A DNA stretch of 64,000 nucleotides, taken from NCBI GenBank assembly GCA_006969905.1, contig CP030887.1, forward strand, positions 930,001 through 994,000, given 5' to 3'. Shown here one piece after another: positions 27,312-35,260 of this stretch; within the stretch, counting starts at the first letter, position 1, and each line of letters begins with the position of its first letter. The translations under genes and the position numbers were made by a program. The notes beneath the pieces were generated by a model. The model was given only the letters and a program-made list of their open reading frames with translations. It was not told the DNA's origin and did no database searches. This DNA comes from Balneolaceae bacterium. GTDB taxonomy: Bacteria; Bacteroidota; Rhodothermia; Balneolales; Balneolaceae.

Positions 27312-27865
27312 GGTTTTTTAACCAACTTTTTATTTCTAATTATTATCCACCAAGCCAGAAGAAAAAACATTGCTGAAGTAAATAATGGAACTGCCCAAAT
27401 TTTTTTAACACTTACATTTAGTGTAATTAACAATGTGCCAACAGAAATTAGTAAAGCACAAACAGCGTATCCAAATTCATCATAAAACCAGGCGTAAGGA
27501 AATAAATGAGCCCCGGTAATAATTGCATAAGCCATTATAAAATAATCAGGGTACTTGATGAGAATGAAAATCAAGAATGGAAAATAAATTAGTTGAGCAA
27601 AGTTTAGCCAAAGTCCAAGAGGCTGTAGAGGATTGTCTTTTACTTTCCAATTAGTTTTTAACACTTTTGATAATCCAAAAGCAAGAGGAAGTAAAATTAC
27701 ACCAATAATAAAAGTAAAAATACTTCTATCATATGATGTGTATTCCAAAGTCCAAATGTAAGATATGATTAACCAAAGTATCCCGGCAGACAGTATGAAA
27801 TCGATTCCATTTTTGGCTTGTAATTGAATTTCTAATTTTAAATCGCCTAAGTTTTTTTTGGACAT
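27308..27865 (-). CDS. Multi-pass membrane protein, DUF7010-like
   Basis: A 185-residue protein with a short charged N-terminus (KKNLGDLKLEIQLQAKNGIDF) and five or six hydrophobic segments. NGIDFILSAGILWLIISYIW, HLFPYAWFYDEFGYAVCALL and the spacing recall DUF7010 proteins, though that assignment is from memory of the pattern only. It converges with purM and stands alone. Function is unknown. Confidence 0.6.
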   Translation of the reverse strand: MSKKNLGDLKLEIQLQAKNGIDFILSAGILWLIISYIWTLEYTSYDRSIFTFIIGVILLPLAFGLSKVLKTNWKVKDNPLQPLGLWLNFAQLIYFPFLIFILIKYPDYFIMAYAIITGAHLFPYAWFYDEFGYAVCALLISVGTLLITLNVSVKKIWAVPLFTSAMFFLLAWWIIIRNKKLVKKP

Positions 27866-28337
27866 TGTTGGGTAGAGTTTTTTATTTATTTCTCTTGTTC
27901 ATTATTTAAGTCAAAGATAATTTTTAGTCTGTTTTCTCAACGGTTTAACTCAGTTCATTTTATCCCTCTTTTATCTGTAAGTTTTATTCAGTTTACTCCT
28001 ATAAATACCAAGGATATAGTGAATAAATGAAAGAATTACTGTAATGGCAATATTCATTATATTCAAAAACATCTCCTCAAAGAAAAAAGAATCATTAATA
28101 GTCATCTCTTAGATGTCAAGCAATTCGATGACAAGATGGTCATTACGAGAAGGCCAATAGTATTTGGGGACGTGTCAAAAATCGACGAAGTAATCTCCCT
28201 ACAAAACATAATCTATGTAAATGAAACACCTGTGATAATGAATCTTTATCTGTGTTGCTTAAAAGAAATAGTTTAGTAAGTCTGGGACTTCCAGTACATT
28301 TCAAACATGGAAGATTTGATTATCGAGCTTCCTTTCC
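27866..28337. other. Intergenic region, 470 bp, no supported gene
   Basis: The region is AT-rich and lacks a convincing ORF on either strand. It contains one dispersed palindromic repeat (28139-28199). Apart from the promoters expected for the divergent genes on both sides, nothing else is recognised. Confidence 0.5.
28139..28199. repeat. Dispersed GTCATTACGAG...GACGAAGTAATCTCC repeat
   Basis: The ends match the widespread bacterial extragenic palindrome of the form GTCATTGCGAG...CGAAGCAATCTC. A 25-30 base non-palindromic insert separates the halves here. It is a different subfamily from the GTCATYCTGAG elements at 15396 and 23529. Confidence 0.55.
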
Positions 28338-30179
28338 ATGTTACAAACCGGGATGAGAGAAATGAATATAAAAAGAGAAAAAATTGATGCACTAATCAAC
28401 CGAGTATATGAGCTGCAACAATCAATAACAGAAGAGGAAAAGAAATACCAGGAAAAGATTGAATGTGTATATGAAGAGCACAAAAACAGTGCAAGAAACT
28501 TGGTACACTATTTAAAATTCCGTTCGTTTGATTTGCGGAACACTCAAAAGCAACTTCAAAATCTTGGAATGTCAAGATTGGCCAAGGCAGAGGCCCATAT
28601 TCAATCCAGTTTGGCAAAAACCCTTTTCATTCTTAAAGCGCTTAATAACGAACCTTTAAATCCTGTAAAAAGAGAAGGCTTATCCATTAAAAAAGGGAAA
28701 AAACTTCAAAAAAGTAATACCCGAAGATTGCTGGGTTACAGGAGCCAGAACCGCAGGGTTCGTATAATGGTTACCCAACCCACAGAAGCTGCTTACAATT
28801 ACCCAATGGTTTACCATATGGTTAAGAACGGGATGAACTGTGCCCGTATAAATTGTGCGCATGATAACCCGGAGGTTTGGCTGAAGATCATTAACCATGT
28901 AAAAAGAGCATCCGCGTCATTACAAAGAAAGGTTAAAATTGCGATGGATTTAGCGGGACCAAAAATCAGGACCGGAGAAATTAAACCGGGAGCAAAAGTC
29001 AGGAGATTCACCCCGATCAGGGATGAAGAGGGCAATATTCTTGAACCTATAATATTGCGTTGTGTACCCCATAATGAGTTTGAAGCAGAGAAAATGCCGG
29101 AAGCAATTCCGGTAGACCCGGATTGGATTACAAAGCTGGGAGAAGGTGAAAAAATTGATGTCACAGATACACGGAATAAGAAAAGAAGCTTTTTTGTAGT
29201 TCAAAAAACAGGGCAATCTGCCGTTCTTAATGGCTATGAAACCGCCTACCTGGGAACAGGAACCAAACTAAATGCTTGGGAAACCGGCCCGACAGAAATA
29301 GGAGAACTCCCTCCCATAGAACATGTTTTACTTCTGCGTGTGGGTGATATATTCACCATTCACAAAGACCCTAAGTTAGGAAAACCGGCAATTTTTGATA
29401 AACAGGGAAGAGTTATCAAAAGGGCTCATGTATCCTGCCAGCTTTCTGAAATATTTGACGTTGTTAAAGTAGGTGAACCGGTGCTTTTTGACGATGGAAA
29501 AATTCAAGCCAAAATTATTGAGGTTCGCGAAGAAGAATTTGATGTAAAGATTACTCGGGCCAAAGAGTTCGGGACAAAACTAAGGGCAGAAAAAGGAATC
29601 AATTTTCCCAGGACATCTGTTAATGTAGGAAGCCTAACAGAAAAGGATAAAGCAGACCTGAAGTTTGTTGCCCAACATGCCGATGTTGTTAACTTTTCAT
29701 TCGTCAACTCACCGGGAGACGTGCAGGACCTCCTGGATCTTTTTGAAGAAATGGAAGTGCCGGAAGATTTAGGCGTAATCTTAAAGATTGAGACCCAAAC
29801 AGCATACGAAAACTTGTCCGAAATCCTTTTAACGGCGATGAAAGTAAAAAAAGTGGGGGTTATGATTGCGCGCGGCGATTTGGCTGTGGAAACCGGGTGG
29901 GATCAAATAGGCACTATACAGCGTGAAATCCTTTCTGTATGCAATGCAGCTCATATCCCGGTGGTTTGGGCCACCCAGGTATTGGAAAACCTGGCAAAAA
30001 AGGGATTACCATCACGTTCTGAAATAACGGATGCGGTGCAGTCTATAAAAGCCGATTGTGTAATGCTCAACAAAGGGCGTTATATAAACGACGCTATTTC
30101 TTTGCTGGATATTATTTTAAAAGACCAGGAAAAGTATAATGACAAAAATGAAGAGCAATTACCGGTATTGAAAGTATAA
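28338..30179 (+). CDS. Pyruvate-kinase-like protein with N-terminal helical extension and no C-terminal domain
   Basis: A 613-residue protein. Residues 1-130 are charged and helical, with a likely coiled coil (IDALINRVYELQQSITEEEK). The rest resembles a pyruvate kinase barrel: RRVRIMVTQPTEAAYNYPMV at the start, KIAMDLAGPKIRTGE, LKIETQTAYENL, and MIARGDLAVETGWDQIG. The B domain is enlarged. The usual MLSGETAKGKYP block is replaced by MLNKGRYINDAISL, and the C-terminal allosteric domain is missing. It may be a degenerate or specialised pyruvate kinase. Start choice is uncertain: ATGs at 28338, 28353 and 28362 are all in frame. Confidence 0.75.
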   Translation: MLQTGMREMNIKREKIDALINRVYELQQSITEEEKKYQEKIECVYEEHKNSARNLVHYLKFRSFDLRNTQKQLQNLGMSRLAKAEAHIQSSLAKTLFILKALNNEPLNPVKREGLSIKKGKKLQKSNTRRLLGYRSQNRRVRIMVTQPTEAAYNYPMVYHMVKNGMNCARINCAHDNPEVWLKIINHVKRASASLQRKVKIAMDLAGPKIRTGEIKPGAKVRRFTPIRDEEGNILEPIILRCVPHNEFEAEKMPEAIPVDPDWITKLGEGEKIDVTDTRNKKRSFFVVQKTGQSAVLNGYETAYLGTGTKLNAWETGPTEIGELPPIEHVLLLRVGDIFTIHKDPKLGKPAIFDKQGRVIKRAHVSCQLSEIFDVVKVGEPVLFDDGKIQAKIIEVREEEFDVKITRAKEFGTKLRAEKGINFPRTSVNVGSLTEKDKADLKFVAQHADVVNFSFVNSPGDVQDLLDLFEEMEVPEDLGVILKIETQTAYENLSEILLTAMKVKKVGVMIARGDLAVETGWDQIGTIQREILSVCNAAHIPVVWATQVLENLAKKGLPSRSEITDAVQSIKADCVMLNKGRYINDAISLLDIILKDQEKYNDKNEEQLPVLKV

Positions 30180-30224
30180 AAGAAGTGCATTATTCCAAGA
30201 CCAAATCCATGCCGCTTAATTAGA

Positions 30225-31916
30225 TCAGGGATCGCTGAAGATTTGGATAAATTGTTCTTCGGCTTCTGTTTCTCCAATCAAGATTAAATCGCTGTTTTCC
30301 GGGATGGGTATGGTCGGGTCCGGGTTAATAGTTTGCTCTCCGTTATGGGTATACGCAATTACATTACACCCTGTGTTTTTCCTGATATCTGCCTCAATAA
30401 TAGTTTTTCCGGCAATTTTCTTTGGTGTTTTTAAACTGAAAACATTCAGCCCCTCGGCAATCATTATAATATCATTATCCTCATAGATATTGAAAACGGC
30501 GTTAGCCCCCATAGTGGCATACGATAACACAAAGTCCGCCCCGGCACGGTGCAGGGAGTTTACATTACGTTCCAACGTGGAGCGGGCCACAATGTGAATA
30601 TCCGGGCGAAGATGACGGCAGTAAATAGTAAGGTAAATGTTAATATCATCCTGGTTAGTGCTGATGATTACACTGTGGGCAGTTTCAATTCCCGCTTTTT
30701 TAAGGGTATTGAGATCGTTGGCATCTCCGAGAACAAAGTTGTGAGGGTTTCTGATCCGGTTCGGGTTTTTATCAATAATCTTGAACTTTATATTCCTTCG
30801 TTTCAGGTGGTAAGCAGCAGCACGGCCCACTCTTCCTCCCCCGATAATGATTACAGGCTCATCGCTAATACCATAAATCCCAACCAATTCATCATACTTA
30901 CGCAACTGCTCTACAGATCCCGCCATCATCAAAACACTATGGCTGCTGATTTTTGTATCCGGATGGGATCCGAGGAAGTTTCCACGTTCCCAAATTCCTA
31001 CAATATTAATTCCCATTTTTTCCCGGAGCTGCGTTTCCCGGAGGGTTTTGCCCACTAATGGAGTGTCGTGAGCAGTGGCTTCTGCAATTATAATATCTCC
31101 CAACCGGCCAATGGTATGAACTTTGGCATCCTGCCCCAACGTTCGCCGGGATAAAGCCCGTCCCAGAAGATTGCCCATATGGAGAACATGATCGCATCCC
31201 GCCAGTTTTAGTATATCAATAGAATCGTGTGAATTAGCGGTAGCCACAATTTTAATATTGTCATTGAACTCCCTGACTGTGTGGGCAACATTGGTGTTAA
31301 ACATATCAGAGCCATTAGCCACAACCATAGATGCCTGATGAATCTGAAGTTTTTGGTAAGTAGCGGGATGATCAGCATCACCCAACATTACCACATAACC
31401 ATCATCATATAATTCAAGTGCTTTTGCCAGGTCCTGTACCAGCAGCACATAGTTAATGTGATATTGTTTCAGTTTTTCAATGAGCGATTTTGTAATAGGA
31501 TCAAAGGAGGTAATTACAATGTGGTTTTTAGTTGTAGGTGGAAGTTCACGTGGTGCCCGGGCTCTTGATTGTGCCTCCATCCACGGCGCATAGAAAAACT
31601 CAATAAAGGTAAAGGGGAGCATGATTAGTAAAACCAAAATGCCGGATCCTAGTACCATCATAGAAAAAAACCTGCCCAGATCAGAAGTAAAAGTAATATC
31701 CCCAAAGCCGAGCGTACTCATCGTAACCAAAGTCCAGTAAAAGCCGGTCATCCAGCTGTGCTTCTGGCCTTCCATTTCCATGATAATATGAAACAGAACC
31801 CCATACACAGTGATGAGAATAAGTAGCACCCCCACAAACTTTAAAAGACGTGAAATGTTTGTTTTAGTGTTCTTATTGGCAATAAAATAAGATATCTGGG
31901 AAGTAAAAAACTTCAT
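30225..31916 (-). CDS. Potassium channel with two RCK/TrkA domains
   Basis: A 563-residue ion channel. Two membrane helices (about 23-47 and 79-106) flank a pore helix and the filter TMSTLGFGDITF (about 66-77), a K+-type TxGFGD. A Rossmann RCK domain follows (HIVITSFDPITKSLIEKLK), then a TrkA-C-like region. A second RCK begins EPVIIIGGGRVGRAAAYHLK and ends in another TrkA-C domain (SDLILIGETEAEEQF). This tandem-RCK layout is like GsuK/MthK-type channels gated by nucleotides or ions. It stands alone. Confidence 0.88.
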   Translation of the reverse strand: MKFFTSQISYFIANKNTKTNISRLLKFVGVLLILITVYGVLFHIIMEMEGQKHSWMTGFYWTLVTMSTLGFGDITFTSDLGRFFSMMVLGSGILVLLIMLPFTFIEFFYAPWMEAQSRARAPRELPPTTKNHIVITSFDPITKSLIEKLKQYHINYVLLVQDLAKALELYDDGYVVMLGDADHPATYQKLQIHQASMVVANGSDMFNTNVAHTVREFNDNIKIVATANSHDSIDILKLAGCDHVLHMGNLLGRALSRRTLGQDAKVHTIGRLGDIIIAEATAHDTPLVGKTLRETQLREKMGINIVGIWERGNFLGSHPDTKISSHSVLMMAGSVEQLRKYDELVGIYGISDEPVIIIGGGRVGRAAAYHLKRRNIKFKIIDKNPNRIRNPHNFVLGDANDLNTLKKAGIETAHSVIISTNQDDINIYLTIYCRHLRPDIHIVARSTLERNVNSLHRAGADFVLSYATMGANAVFNIYEDNDIIMIAEGLNVFSLKTPKKIAGKTIIEADIRKNTGCNVIAYTHNGEQTINPDPTIPIPENSDLILIGETEAEEQFIQIFSDP

Positions 31917-32001
31917 TTAGTCAGAGTATAATGCACAAAGTATTAGGTGGAAGTATAAGCAAAACGGAATTCTTTATTTATAAGCTTTAGCATTTAGGGG
32001 G

Positions 32002-32217
32002 TTATTTCTTTTTGTATTTGAAAACTTCCTCAAGGGGTTTATCAAATACCCCGGCAATTTTGAATGCGAGTTCCAGAGATGGTGAATATTTAGCGGCTTC
32101 AATCGCGTTGATGGTTTGGCGGGTTACCCCAACCCGGTCTGCTAATTCCTGCTGGGTCATCTCACCATGGTGAAACCTTAATACCCGCATCTGGTTAGTT
32201 ATTCCCGAATATCCCAT
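32002..32217 (-). CDS. Small XRE-family helix-turn-helix regulator
   Basis: A 71-residue Cro/CI-type regulator, almost only HTH: MTQQELADRVGVTRQTINAIEAAKYSPSLELAFKIA. The family is typified by Bacillus YozG-like regulators. The ATG at 32215-32217 lies one base after the stop of the upstream membrane gene; a second possible ATG is at 32190. A longer reading starting at 32286 is rejected because it runs into that upstream gene. These regulators commonly control the membrane protein they are paired with, as the layout suggests here. Confidence 0.85.
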   Translation of the reverse strand: MGYSGITNQMRVLRFHHGEMTQQELADRVGVTRQTINAIEAAKYSPSLELAFKIAGVFDKPLEEVFKYKKK

Positions 32218-32218
32218 A

Positions 32219-32665
32219 TCAATCGTCTCTCCTGTAGTAGTATAACTGGGTTGATCTCTTGATAATACCGGAAAGCAAAAGCACAATAAACAAAATATGA
32301 ATAATAAAACCGGTTTTGGTTAAGGAGGAATGAAAAGCGCTTAATTCGCCAAAAATATTGGTAATCAATAAATTCAGGATTACTATAGCAATGGCAAAAC
32401 TCAGAAAGTTATAGCTGTTTCTGAATCCCCTCCCTTCAATCATAAGATCCCGCTCGTCTTTATCTACTCTTTTTTTACTTTCTGAAGCATCTAAAATGAT
32501 CTCCCCGATTAAGGCCACCCAAAATACATTGAAGAAAATTTTTACTGCCTGCGAAGAATAATCGGGCAGACCTTGTGGCCACCCGAAAAAAATTAGGATA
32601 TAAAAAACCAGAATGGAAACGGACATTCCCAAAGAAGTCCACGCATAAAGTTCTTGCTTTGACAT
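32219..32665 (-). CDS. Four-helix membrane protein paired with XRE regulator
   Basis: A 148-residue inner-membrane protein with four hydrophobic segments (about 10-30, 41-60, 83-103 and 117-137). A charged cytoplasmic loop, DASESKKRVDKDERDLMIEG, lies between the second and third. This loop and size are typical of the DUF2178-like partners of small XRE regulators. It is translated together with the regulator downstream. Its role is unknown, possibly in stress or envelope sensing. Confidence 0.75.
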   Translation of the reverse strand: MSKQELYAWTSLGMSVSILVFYILIFFGWPQGLPDYSSQAVKIFFNVFWVALIGEIILDASESKKRVDKDERDLMIEGRGFRNSYNFLSFAIAIVILNLLITNIFGELSAFHSSLTKTGFIIHILFIVLLLSGIIKRSTQLYYYRRDD

Positions 32666-33457
32666 ATTATCTCCTGTTTGTTAAAAGTCAAACAATCTTT
32701 ACGTGATGTAAAAAATTTGGGCGATTATCCCCTGAGTACAAGTGGGTAATTTTACCGCTTTAGAAAGTTATCCACATTTAGGTTTGAAAAGTCAATCTAG
32801 ACCTTTTTTCCTGAGTTTTGAGAGTGAAAGTTTTTCGTCTCAGTCATTTTTCGCTTAAGTAAGAAATAAATGCGAAAGATTTTGGTATAATTCAGAAGAA
32901 TTTGGAGTATTTTAACACCAATTTTAGAAAAGCCTCAATGTTACAGAAAAATTGTTTAAGAAAAAAACAAAATAAATTTTTCTTTTCCACAAATTTCCAT
33001 ACTTTTCCAACGGTTTAAACATCTGCCCTTCTTTAGCAGAAATTCACACGAAAGAAGCCCGTTTATATGATTATTCGGGCTTTTTTCATGTCTTAAAATG
33101 AGTACATATATTACACAATGTGCAATAGCATGTGTGATGGGTGACAAAAAGATGTCACTTTGCAAAAATTTTTTGGATATAACTTGAGTATTCTATATAA
33201 TTAACTGCACTTCAAAATTTGTTTAAACCAAAACGTGAATTTCTGAATTGCATACCTTAATGATAACACTCTTCTTGAGGAAGGGATAAACCATCTACAA
33301 TTTAATGGGTCAGTATGTGCTATATGTACCCTGGTCTAAGAGCAGATGTTTTTATATGCATTAAATATCGAAATAGAAACAGATGAATTTTTTCATACAG
33401 GAGAGGACTCTCATAGCGTTTTCTCCTTTTTTACTTACATACTATCTTTAAAAAAGA
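32666..33457. other. Long AT-rich intergenic region with orphan terminators
   Basis: About 790 bp without a convincing protein gene. It holds one DnaA-box-like TTATCCACA (32768-32776), a clear hairpin terminator at 33055-33086, and a second hairpin at its right end (33457-33485). A TATAAT hexamer lies at about 32885. The presence of terminators without upstream ORFs suggests one or two small untranslated RNAs, but no known RNA family is recognised. Confidence 0.4.
33055..33086 (+). terminator. Rho-independent terminator without an upstream ORF
   Basis: The stem AAGCCCG / CGGGCTT with a 14-nt AT-rich loop is followed by TTTT. It would end a plus-strand transcript begun within 32.7-33.0 kb, where no ORF is credible. 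Confidence 0.7.
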
Positions 33458-33485
33458 AAAGCCAGCTATTACTAGCTGGCTTTTC
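33457..33485. terminator. Bidirectional hairpin terminator
   Basis: A perfect 12-bp stem AAAAGCCAGCTA / TAGCTGGCTTTT with a TTAC loop. On the plus strand the T-run is four bases. On the minus strand the hairpin is followed by TTTTCTTTTTT. It insulates the tRNA-like element to its right. Confidence 0.75.
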
Positions 33486-33497
33486 TAATTACAACGT

Positions 33498-33567
33498 GGG
33501 GCATTCAGGTTCGACCACCGGCTGGTTTGGCGCCCGCTGTGGATGGGTTCGATTCCCATGTGCTCCA
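33498..33567 (+). ncRNA. 70-nt tRNA-like element resembling joined tmRNA ends
   Basis: The 5' GGGGCAT pairs along all seven positions with 3' GTGCTCC (two G-U), followed by A. The pairing can extend two bases outward. A perfect T arm, ATGGG-TTCGATT-CCCAT, precedes the 3' strand. The 5' side reads GGGGCATTCAGGTTCGAC, close to the conserved tmRNA 5' end (GGGGC...TTCGAC). The middle does not fold into a proper D arm and anticodon arm. It is too short for tmRNA and has no tag frame. It could be a tmRNA-derived remnant or an unrecognised tRNA-like RNA. Confidence 0.4.
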
Positions 33568-33603
33568 TTTAATTTTAACCTTAAACCAATATAGGAGGCT
33601 AAA

Positions 33604-33681
33604 ATGAAGATACGTGTTAAGACGTACCCACGTCGAGTTAGAATCACATATCGCGTTGTTGTCAAAAAACCACGACGATAA
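33604..33681 (+). CDS. 25-residue highly basic microprotein
   Basis: The sequence starts MKIRVKTYPRRVRITYRV and ends KKPRR, with no acidic residues and ten or more Lys/Arg alternating with Val, Ile and Tyr. It has a strong Shine-Dalgarno, AGGAGG, five bases before the ATG, unusual in this genome. It is followed 10 bp after the stop by a strong terminator, so it is a complete, short transcription unit. The pattern would suit a ribosome- or RNA-binding peptide. No known family is recognised. It starts 37 bp after the tRNA-like element and may share its transcript. Confidence 0.6.
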   Translation: MKIRVKTYPRRVRITYRVVVKKPRR

Positions 33682-33691
33682 CGTAACAACA

Positions 33692-33722
33692 AAGGGGGAA
33701 GTTTCATGCTTCCCCTTTTTGT
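33692..33722 (+). terminator. Rho-independent terminator after the microprotein
   Basis: The stem AAGGGGGAAG / CTTCCCCTTT with loop TTTCATG is followed by TT and a G. A run of five or more T on the descending side makes this a strong terminator for the microprotein transcript. Confidence 0.85.
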
Positions 33723-33906
33723 TTGTATAAAAGCTTTGTGGTTGGATTAGTTCCAAAACAGTCTGATTAACCCTGATTGAGCAAGTAGATGCTTTAATAG
33801 ACTCATTTTGTGGATGTGGTGAAATTGCTAAAGTGTCCCATAAACTTATTTAGCGCAATAATATTATATTGAACCCACATATTCAACAAAATTGAACAAT
33901 CTTAAC

Positions 33907-34056
33907 ATGAGCGATCATAAAGACAAAGAACTCTCTATAGAAATAGAGGTTGAAATCGAGCAGGAGTTACAAGTAGAAGAAAAAGATTTCAAGAGAGATT
34001 TAGACAAAGTAATTCTTACCGACAAGTCGAAGCTAGAAGATTCTGAAAAAGAATAG
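33907..34056 (+). CDS. Small acidic ORF inside the IS, convergent with the transposase
   Basis: A 49-residue ORF beginning MSDHKDKELSIEIEVEIEQ and ending KLEDSEKE, about 35% Glu/Asp with Lys. It overlaps the 3' end of the transposase gene by 41 bp on the opposite strand. The regular charge alternation suggests a helix. Whether it is translated is unclear; there is no strong RBS. It may be an IS passenger or an antisense regulator of the transposase. Confidence 0.4.
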   Translation: MSDHKDKELSIEIEVEIEQELQVEEKDFKRDLDKVILTDKSKLEDSEKE

Positions 34057-34915
34057 GCTGGTCGTTTCTATGATTCCACTTGAAGGCATACTCATTTACA
34101 TAAAGTTGTAAATACTTCTTAGATGTGTGCTTGTGAGCACCACGAATGCCATTCTTGATAAAGCTCCAAAAACCTTCAATAGTATTTGTATGAACTTCAC
34201 CTACAGCGAACTCATCTTGTTTATGCTGAATAGTACTGTGATCATATCCTAATGATGCCAAGTTATGATATATGTTGTATTCGTCAGTGTACACAGTCGT
34301 ACCTTTTTGAACGTTTTGTTCAATCAATGGAAACACGGTATCACGTTGTACATCGGGAGTAACAAAAGCCCGTACTCGTCCGTCTCGTTCAACCATTCCA
34401 ACTACTGGTATTTTTTGGGTTCCACGCCCTTTATTTGATTTGCGGTACTCTTTTGTTGGGTTTCTTTTGACTCTGCGAGACTTGCCACCGACATAGGTTT
34501 CGTCAATCTCAACTACACCTTCAAACAACATTCCATCACCTTCTAAACAGGTACGGATTAAATGGCACATTCTCCAAGCTGTTTTGTAAGTAACACCGAT
34601 CTCACGTTGGATCTGTTTAGCTGAGATACCGCACTTAGACTGAGACATTCTAAATACTACATAGAACCATTTAACAAGCTCTGTGGCTGATTTATGAAAG
34701 ATTGTGTTTGCAGTAGGGTATACCTGGACTTTACCATCAGCTGAAGTAAAGCACTTTCTCGATTTAGTGTAATACAAGTCCTTATTTGGTTCGTAAATTT
34801 CTCCAGTTTCTGGATTTACCCAACCTTCAGGGTAGCGTTTGTTAAAGATATACTCTAAACATGCTCTTTCAGTAGGAAACTCTTTTTGGAAATCGAAAAA
34901 TGTATATGCCTTCAT
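34016..34915 (-). CDS. IS1595-family transposase (ISXO2-like)
   Basis: A 299-residue DDE transposase. The N-terminal zinc-ribbon-like region has degenerate cysteines (only C in SRKCFTSADGKVQVYPTANT). QIQREIGVTYKTAWRMCHLIR is the HTH. The DDE domain has VVEIDETYVGGKSR (first Asp), VYTDEYNIYHNL (second), and EVHTNTIEGFWSFIKNGIRG with the Glu/His-type end of ISXO2-like enzymes. Reading frame and length are complete, so it is probably active. Only one copy is in the window. Confidence 0.93.
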   Translation of the reverse strand: MKAYTFFDFQKEFPTERACLEYIFNKRYPEGWVNPETGEIYEPNKDLYYTKSRKCFTSADGKVQVYPTANTIFHKSATELVKWFYVVFRMSQSKCGISAKQIQREIGVTYKTAWRMCHLIRTCLEGDGMLFEGVVEIDETYVGGKSRRVKRNPTKEYRKSNKGRGTQKIPVVGMVERDGRVRAFVTPDVQRDTVFPLIEQNVQKGTTVYTDEYNIYHNLASLGYDHSTIQHKQDEFAVGEVHTNTIEGFWSFIKNGIRGAHKHTSKKYLQLYVNEYAFKWNHRNDQPILFQNLLASTCR

Positions 34916-35032
34916 AACAGTAGTTGTTTAATCTGCTATAAAGATACACAATTGCTTACTTGTAGTCAAGGGATAATCACCAAAATTTGTTACATGCCGA
35001 TTAAAGTTTTTTTAATAAAAATAATGTGGGGT

Positions 35033-35254
35033 TTACCGGTACTCTTTTTTGATAGGGTCAAGAATTCTATCAAGGCCATTTGTTTTTATTTCAAACATGG
35101 TAGCCAGAAACTGGCCCAACTGCCCATCCGGCCACCCCTTGCGTTCAAACCATTCCAAATAATGGACAGGCAAATCAGTAACAAAGCGATCTTTGTATTT
35201 TCCAAAGGGCATTCTTGCCCTTACCAGGTGGATAAGAAAATCTGCGTTATACAA
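35033..35254 (-). CDS. DUF3820 protein
   Basis: A 73-residue protein with the DUF3820 signature MPFGKYKDRFVTDLPVHYLEWF (residues 15-36) and the C-terminal EIKTNGLDRIL. The function of the family is unproven, although some members are annotated as quorum-regulated. It starts 6 bp after the stop of the SRPBCC/GyrI-like gene on the same strand, so they may be co-expressed. Confidence 0.85.
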   Translation of the reverse strand: MYNADFLIHLVRARMPFGKYKDRFVTDLPVHYLEWFERKGWPDGQLGQFLATMFEIKTNGLDRILDPIKKEYR

Positions 35255-35260
35255 TTGTGG

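Larger units (their letters stand above)
33833..34975. mobile_element. IS1595-family insertion sequence, boundaries approximate
   Basis: One IS1595-type transposase gene plus a small convergent ORF. Candidate degenerate ends: GTGTCCCATAAACTTA on the left, and on the right (reverse complement) TTATCCCTTGACTACAAG followed by TAAGCAAT. They share TCCC.T.A and a GCAAT block further in. Target duplications are not evident. A TTGACT / TATCTT promoter pair for the transposase sits inside the right end. Confidence 0.5.

Noticed and set aside
32768-32776. Perfect DnaA box TTATCCACA in the 32.7 kb gap
   Set aside because: Isolated, with no neighbouring boxes. The 25.4-25.7 kb cluster is much denser.
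32956-33165. 69-codon minus-strand ORF
   Set aside because: Low-complexity, no RBS, crosses the orphan terminator hairpin.
33346-33594. 82-codon plus-strand ORF through the hairpin and tRNA-like element
   Set aside because: It runs across a strong hairpin and the tRNA-like T arm. The C-terminal GWVRFPCAPF pattern is a known spurious translation of T-arm sequence.
33489-33756. Two minus-strand ORFs (72 and 83 codons) over the tRNA-like element
   Set aside because: They are antisense to the tRNA-like element and the microprotein. The NRTHPQRAPNQ-type peptide is a typical artefact of such RNAs.
33826-34980. GGTGA / TCACC as IS terminal repeats
   Set aside because: The pentamers are at unequal distances from the likely TCCC ends, so they are probably chance.
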